Assembly (NCBI RefSeq): GCF_032335695.1
Contig: NZ_JACTOJ010000012.1
Span: 62,001-126,000 of the forward strand
DNA: 64,000 nt
Direction of reading: 5' to 3'
Source: JACTOJ01 sp032335695
GTDB lineage: Bacteria; Bacillota; Clostridia; Clostridiales; Clostridiaceae
Shown: positions 59,580 through 64,000 of the stretch, one piece after another
Numbering within the stretch: the stretch's first letter is position 1
How the letters are laid out: each line of letters opens with the position of its first letter
Notes under the pieces: model-generated
The model's input: the letters and a program-made list of their open reading frames with translations, nothing else
Database searches by the model: none
What the model was told of the DNA's origin: nothing
Translations under genes and position numbers: made by a program

Positions 59580-60030
59580 AGTTTATGCCTGTTTCTTCAA
59601 AAATTGGGTAATGTGGATTTTTAAAAGGCCAAGAACTTTCTATCCAAGCCTTAACTTCCTTATAAAGCAATTTATCCGTAGCTTCATCTCTTGTCCACAT
59701 AGTTATTTCAGCATCATACTTGTCTGATGGATCAATGTACAGACAGCCTAAGCAATTTTCGTTATATTCATCGAATACCGTATAAGCAAAAGCAGTTCTT
59801 TCATCAAATTCCTTCTGGTGCCGTCTTAAATCTCTCTCATCCTGCTCAAGGGTTAAGGTATCTTCGGGCCAACCATTGGTATACTCTTCTGGGTAAAGAG
59901 AATGAATATGATCCTTGGCCTCCATAACGGCAATATAGTCCTTTTCAGTATCCTGCACAGTAAGCTTTCTTATTATAAAGTTATCTGCTTTATATATAAT
60001 TGGAACTATAAATTCCTCTGGAACAAACAT
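59563..60030 (-). CDS. GNAT-family N-acetyltransferase
   Basis: A 155-residue GNAT-like protein. FVPEEF, FIIRKLTVQDTEKDYIAVMEA, TLTLEQDERDLRRHQKEFDERTAFAYTV and CLGCLYIDPS match a subgroup with a conserved LGC-Y-I-P strand rather than a classic Q-x-x-G-x-G loop. The frame is open back to 60087, overlapping the divergent DeoR gene, but MFVPEEF at 60030 fits the family start. No good ribosome binding site is seen. The C-terminus GINYEIDR may be altered by the junction with the Nudix remnant. Confidence 0.7.
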   Translation of the reverse strand: MFVPEEFIVPIIYKADNFIIRKLTVQDTEKDYIAVMEAKDHIHSLYPEEYTNGWPEDTLTLEQDERDLRRHQKEFDERTAFAYTVFDEYNENCLGCLYIDPSDKYDAEITMWTRDEATDKLLYKEVKAWIESSWPFKNPHYPIFEETGINYEIDR

Positions 60031-60085
60031 GAATGTGAGTGAACGCATATTTGTGCTTAAAATATACAAATAGGAGTCATATTGC

Positions 60086-60866
60086 ATGTTTATTGAAGAA
60101 CGTCATCAAGAAATTTTAAAAATTGTAAATGAAAAAGGTAGAATCTCCATCGGAGAAATACAAGAAATATTTAATATTTCTGTGGATTCCGCAAGACGTG
60201 ATTTAAGAATTCTAGAAGAAAAAGCCTTGCTGAAAAGAACCCACGGAGGAGCAATCCCACTTATGCAGGTTGGTTTAACTCCTCCAAGAGTTAGAGACAT
60301 GAAAAATATGCAGGTATATGATAATTATGCGGCTATTGCAAAAAAGGGGCAGAATTTGTTAAAGAAAATGATATTATATATCTTACAAGTGCCTCCTTAG
60401 GTTTTATCATTCTTAAATATCTACCAAGAGATATACACTACACTCTGGTTGTTAATTCTGTAACTCTTGCTGAAGAATTAAAATATTGGGATAATGTTTC
60501 TGTATACATTGTTGGTGGCAAAATGCGTCAACATGGTACAGCTTCCATTGTGGATAGCTTTGCCACAGCCTTTGTAAAAAATATGCACTTCGACTTAAGC
60601 CTTATGTCTGCTGGCGGAGTGGATGCAGAGTTTGGATTATCAAATGGAACCGATGAAACTGCTACCTTTCAAAGAGCTGTCATAGAAAATACTAGAAAAA
60701 ACATCTTATTAATGCCTAACCAAAAATTGGTTTCCAAGCATTTATTAAGGTTTGCGATGTAAATAAATTTGATACTCTAATAACCGACTGGGATGCTTTA
60801 GAAGAGGAATTAGTTAAAATTGAAGAAACTGGTGTGAACATAATTGTAGCTGAAAAGGAAAACTAA
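60086..60866 (+). pseudogene. Decayed DeoR-family regulator (two frameshifts)
   Basis: The first 85 codons encode a normal DeoR HTH (RISIGEIQEIFNISVDSARRDLRILEEKALLKRTHGGAI). In the A6G4 run near 60342-60352 one base is missing, and the frame ends at 60400 instead of continuing as EFVKENDIIYL. The sensor domain runs on in the next frame (YTLVVNSVTLAEELKYW, GGKMRQHGTASI, SAGGVDAEFGLS). A second one-base loss near 60740 shifts the end, which reads KVCDVNKFDTLITDWDALEEEL in a third frame. The restored product of about 260 residues is full length. Confidence 0.85.
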
Positions 60867-60904
60867 GAATTATTTATTAATACAGTATCTATTTCTAGCT
60901 AAAG

Positions 60905-61206
60905 AAGCTGTCGCAAAAAGATATTTATTTTAAGATATTAAGATAGGCTTCGTAAGTGATAAATTTCAATTAAGAAGTAAGAGGTAAAAATTAATAGTTA
61001 TTGAGGAAATCGTCTCTTTGTGAGCCGATTTCTTTTAATTTACTCTTAAAGCGATTTGCTAAAAGAGAAATAATAATTATAAATTTATAAAAAATTCATC
61101 AACGTTGAATTTTTTACCTTTATTTTTACTTCTTAATTTTTATTTATTAATTTGTTCTTATCTATTTCTCTTTAAAATAACTTTATCTTCATTGTGCGAC
61201 AGCCCC
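60905..61206. mobile_element. MITE-like element, about 300 bp, GCTGTCGCA termini
   Basis: GCTGTCGCA at 60907-60915 and its complement at 61195-61203 form terminal inverted repeats. They continue as imperfect long arms (AAGATA, TTATTTTAA, ATTAAGAAGTAA and GGTAAAAA on the left, mirrored on the right). A central hairpin AAATCG...CGATTT lies near 61008-61032. No ORF or transposase is inside. It fills the gap between the dead DeoR gene and the PfpI gene. No clear target duplication was found. Confidence 0.65.
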
Positions 61207-61221
61207 AATTTAATATTATCT

Positions 61222-61788
61222 TTATTCAGCAGACTTTACATTCTTCAGCCAGTTATATGCCTCTTTTGCTTCTTTGGCATCTTCATAAACCTTCATCAAT
61301 TTGTGCAATTCTATAGCAAATTCAGCATAGGCTTGGCCAATTGCGGTTATACAGTTTCCATCCCTAACAACATCCTCCTGCGCAATAAAAATCTTTTCAT
61401 ATATATGTTTGTTGTTTTCATTTACTCTAAAGCCCTCACTGTCACCATTAGCTCTTTTGTAATCAAGCAAACCGTAATACGCCATAAGCTCTGCTCCACC
61501 GCAAATGCCAGCGATAAATTTATTCTTTTCATTTAGTTTTGAAATAAATTCCTTCAGCACAGCATTTCCATAAAGCTGCACTGGATCTCCTCCAGGAATG
61601 ATAAAAAGATCAATATCCTCTGGTTTTAATTCCTGTATTGTCTTGTCTGGCAGATACTTTTGATTTTCTTCGCTTATATAAATACGATTTTCTAAAGCGG
61701 CTGAGAAAAAGCTGTCCCTAAACCCGTTAAGAGCAAGCACCACCTCAAATTCGCAAAAGCCATCATAATAAAAAACACATATATTCAT
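61222..61788 (-). CDS. DJ-1/PfpI family protein
   Basis: A 188-residue class I glutamine amidotransferase-like protein of the DJ-1/PfpI group. The nucleophile elbow is AGICGGAEL with Cys 96, preceded by DLFIIPGGDPVQL, and the N-terminal FEVVLAL carries the conserved Glu. Members act as deglycases, chaperones or amidases; the role here is unknown. ATGAGG precedes the ATG. It is downstream of DUF2785 by 18 bp. Confidence 0.83.
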   Translation of the reverse strand: MNICVFYYDGFCEFEVVLALNGFRDSFFSAALENRIYISEENQKYLPDKTIQELKPEDIDLFIIPGGDPVQLYGNAVLKEFISKLNEKNKFIAGICGGAELMAYYGLLDYKRANGDSEGFRVNENNKHIYEKIFIAQEDVVRDGNCITAIGQAYAEFAIELHKLMKVYEDAKEAKEAYNWLKNVKSAE

Positions 61789-61806
61789 TCTAAATCCTCA
61801 TTTCTT

Positions 61807-62631
61807 TTATAATTTCTTAAGTAGTTCTTTTATTTTCTCAACAATAAAGCTTGAAGCCTCTTGCTCTGATAATCTAAAATATAGGCTTCTTAGAAAGCCT
61901 TTTATATTTACCTTTAGATGATAGGTGTCCCTGCTTCTATTCCTTGAGGGTTCAACACTAAAACCTTGCAGCCAATCAATTATTTCTGAATTAATAAGTA
62001 TTTTTCTGTCCAAGGTGCTCTTCACCGCCGTAACCATTCTTTCACTCTCTTCATCCACATAAACATAATAGCCTATGCACATTTTATCCCTTATTGCAGA
62101 CAGAACCTCTAGTAAATCCTCCTTATTAAAGCAATCACACTGAACTAATTCATCTAAAGCATCAGCTGTATGTGCTGCAGAATGTGCCCAGCCTTTTATC
62201 TCTACATACCCTCTAACATCCCTCTCCTGCTTCATATATTCTAAAAGCTTGTTCTTTGTTTCGTATAAGGTTTCTCGTGATAAAAAGCTCTGTTTTCTAT
62301 GCTCATATATGATAAGTGCAACTATTAATGCTGAAAAAGTTCTTGAAAAAACAGCATCCTCATCTTCATCACATACTCTATAAAAAAGATGTGTGCTGTC
62401 CAGGCTAATATTCAGTAATTTCTCAAGCTGCTGGTGGGTAAAGCTTCCACCAGTAATCCAGTGAAATAAAATGCCGTAAATCAGTTCATCTCTAAGCTCA
62501 GAATCTAGTGAGCCTATATTATCCATCATTTCTAATGCCAATGGGAAATAGTTTTCTTGCTTTTCTAATACATAATTATTCTCTTTAACGTTTATAAGCT
62601 TTTCTTTTAAAATACTTTCCTCATGTTTCAT
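61807..62631 (-). CDS. DUF2785 family protein
   Basis: A 274-residue protein whose core GWAHSAAHTADALDELVQC (residues about 152-170) is the DUF2785 signature. The whole protein is helical with HEAT-like repeats (ELRDELIYGILFHWI). No enzymatic motif. It lies between a WYL regulator and a PfpI gene on the same strand and may be controlled by the WYL protein. Weak AGGTG box before the ATG. Confidence 0.78.
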   Translation of the reverse strand: MKHEESILKEKLINVKENNYVLEKQENYFPLALEMMDNIGSLDSELRDELIYGILFHWITGGSFTHQQLEKLLNISLDSTHLFYRVCDEDEDAVFSRTFSALIVALIIYEHRKQSFLSRETLYETKNKLLEYMKQERDVRGYVEIKGWAHSAAHTADALDELVQCDCFNKEDLLEVLSAIRDKMCIGYYVYVDEESERMVTAVKSTLDRKILINSEIIDWLQGFSVEPSRNRSRDTYHLKVNIKGFLRSLYFRLSEQEASSFIVEKIKELLKKL

Positions 62632-62663
62632 TGAATATCACCTCACTTTTTCCATTATAAAAC

Positions 62664-62695
62664 ACAATGACTGACACCTATATGTCAGTCATTGT
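62664..62695. terminator. Perfect 13-bp inverted repeat after the WYL gene
   Basis: ACAATGACTGACA (62664-62676) and its complement (62683-62695) flank a 6-nt loop, followed on the minus strand by GTTTTAT. It includes the WYL stop codon. It could act as a partial terminator or as an operator ahead of the DUF2785 gene. Confidence 0.65.
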
Positions 62696-63608
62696 ACTTT
62701 GTATATATATTTTTTATGTATTCAAACATATCTATTCTTAATTCTCTTGGAGAAATTACCTCACATTCACTGCCAAAGCTTAGAATGAATTTTTTCAGTC
62801 CTTCCTCGTAAGGAAAGAAATCCTCAACTATAAAGCTTCCATCCTCTAGAGCTTTAATGGTATCCTTTGAAAAATACTCACTTAGCTGTTCCCCTATTTT
62901 ATTAGAAAACTTTAAGGTTACTAAAATACTATTCCTTTCGTAGCTAGCCTCAAATATTTTTTCTATTTCCTCTATAGAAATATTTCTCTTTATGAAGATG
63001 TCCGTTAGCTTCATATTTTTTACTCTCACAAGTTTAAACATTCTATAGTCATTTCTTTCTTTGCAGAATCCAATTATATACCAATGTCCACTAGAGAATT
63101 TTATCTGAATTGGCTCCACTATTCTCTTTGAGTATTCCATTCTTCTATTTATATATTGAAATTCCAGCAGTTTATTATTTTCAATTGCTTTATTTATCAA
63201 AAATAAATACTCTCTAAGTTCCTGCTCCATGCTGAAGTGAGACATATTTATACTAAGTTTTTCATATTCTTCAGTTCTGTTGTTTTGCAAAGCTTCAAAC
63301 TTAAGGACTATATCATTGAATTGCTGGTTCTTTCCAAACAAAACTTTTAAATTCTCCATTACTGCCATGAGAGGTTCCATTTCTCTCTTGCTAAAGAATA
63401 GATTATCCAGATTGTAGTTTTCCAAGATATAATAACCTCCGCCTTTCCCACTAGCAGCAGCTATAGGCACATAGGTTTCGCTTATCTTTTCTATGTCACG
63501 ATATATTGTTCGTACAGATACCTCAAAGTGCTCAGCAAGCTCTTTTCCTGTTACCAAACCCTTTTGAGAAATTATTATTAAAATTGACATTAATCTATCT
63601 AATCTCAT
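62685..63608 (-). CDS. WYL-domain transcriptional regulator (YafY-like)
   Basis: A 307-residue regulator: an N-terminal HTH_11 (LMSILIIISQKGLVTGKELAEHFEVSVRTIYRDIEKI), then GKGGGYY and a C-terminal WYL domain (LLEFQYI, RIVEPIQIKFSSGHWYIIGFCKERNDYRMFKLVRVKN). WYL proteins respond to nucleic acid or nucleotide ligands. GGAGG precedes ATG 63608; the frame opens at 63620. It is upstream of the DUF2785 and PfpI genes in the same orientation. Confidence 0.9.
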   Translation of the reverse strand: MRLDRLMSILIIISQKGLVTGKELAEHFEVSVRTIYRDIEKISETYVPIAAASGKGGGYYILENYNLDNLFFSKREMEPLMAVMENLKVLFGKNQQFNDIVLKFEALQNNRTEEYEKLSINMSHFSMEQELREYLFLINKAIENNKLLEFQYINRRMEYSKRIVEPIQIKFSSGHWYIIGFCKERNDYRMFKLVRVKNMKLTDIFIKRNISIEEIEKIFEASYERNSILVTLKFSNKIGEQLSEYFSKDTIKALEDGSFIVEDFFPYEEGLKKFILSFGSECEVISPRELRIDMFEYIKNIYTKYND

Positions 63609-64000
63609 GGTATCCTCCATTTGATTTTCTATTTTGGTCCAATTATTAAAAACATAATCTTTCTATTTCTAACTCACCATATGATCTAATATAACAGAAC
63701 CAAGACCTTAACTCATGATACTGTCCACTTAATTATTATCATTAATAATTCTATCCACTATTTAAGTAAAAAACAAAAACCCTCGGAATTACTCCAAAAG
63801 GTTCAATTTAGGATAAAACTATTTAATTGGTATTTTTTTACATATGCTTTAGTAGAAAAGTACCAAAATACCATATTTTATTTAATATAATAATGGTATC
63901 TTATTGTAAAAATACAATATTGTCAAGTAACAATTAAAAAATCTATAAAAATACCTCTTCAATTTGGACCAAATATCTTATTAATCAATAGAAGGCAGTA
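63609..64000. other. Intergenic region at the right edge
   Basis: 392 bp without an ORF. ATACCAT (63868-63874) and ATGGTAT (63893-63899) form an inverted repeat. A minus-strand TTGACA (63921-63926) with a 17-nt spacer to TAAGAT could drive the WYL gene. A plus-strand TTGTCA (63920-63925) with an 18-nt spacer to TATAAA could drive a gene beyond the window. These are predictions only. Confidence 0.4.

Noticed and set aside
1..64000. CRISPR arrays, tRNA, rRNA, prophage or complete insertion sequences
   Set aside because: No regular repeat-spacer pattern, cloverleaf, rRNA stretch, structural phage gene or transposase was found on reading both strands.

Overview
The window looks like chromosomal DNA of a spore-forming, AT-rich Firmicute, most likely a Clostridium (sensu stricto). 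Grounds: very low GC, strong AGGAGG-type ribosome binding sites, frequent TTG/GTG starts, a complete gerA-type spore germinant receptor operon, and many small regulators (MarR, TetR, PadR, ArsR, LysR, AraC, WYL). No rRNA, tRNA, CRISPR array, phage module or intact transposase was found. It is an accessory and housekeeping mosaic rather than one large system.

Layout. 0.1-5 kb: nitroreductase, an autoregulated SRPBCC/MarR pair, a nucleotidyltransferase, two hypotheticals and rpiA. 5-7 kb: a dead FAD oxidoreductase, two membrane proteins, and a 237-bp self-complementary MITE-like element next to a palindromic repeat. 7-11 kb: mtnN, a terpenoid-cyclase-like protein, a frameshifted P-loop kinase, a TIM-barrel protein and a zinc-ribbon protein. 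11-15.2 kb: the germinant receptor operon (A, C, B order on the minus strand), followed by an unannotated 46-residue membrane peptide. 15.3-20 kb: a J-domain protein, an APH kinase, a GNAT, a decayed zeta-toxin locus and an amidohydrolase. 20-24.3 kb: a second TIM-barrel epimerase, hypotheticals, an alpha/beta hydrolase and an acyltransferase. 24.4-27.3 kb: a GH51 arabinofuranosidase facing its probable ArsR-type regulator. 27.8-37 kb: methyltransferase, tagA, Nudix, several GNATs, a TetR/nitroreductase pair, LysE and several remnants. 37-43 kb: a TPP enzyme with a GAF-like partner, a TetR operon with two tiny membrane proteins, and a LysR/isochorismatase divergon. 42.6-46.6 kb: a MarR-DUF2461-PPOX operon and ahpCF under a PerR-like site. 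46.7-50.8 kb: a LytTR response regulator and its kinase bracketing floA, nfeD and a lipoprotein. 51-57.8 kb: a MarR/membrane pair, a GxGYxYP protein, a small-peptide locus with a sequestered ribosome binding site, and a PadR/FtsW pair. 57.9-64 kb: GNAT, AraC, a dead DeoR gene, a second MITE-like element, a PfpI protein, DUF2785 and a WYL regulator.

Three themes stand out. First, many regulators sit behind near-consensus sigma-A promoters overlapped by inverted repeats, so autoregulation can be read directly at five or more loci. Second, gene decay is dense: at least eight genes carry nonsense codons, frameshifts, deletions or a lost start. Third, two families of non-coding palindromic elements occur. 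One is a roughly 48-nt hairpin with an invariant 8-nt loop found three times, always just after a stop codon. The other comprises two 240-300 bp elements with terminal inverted repeats.
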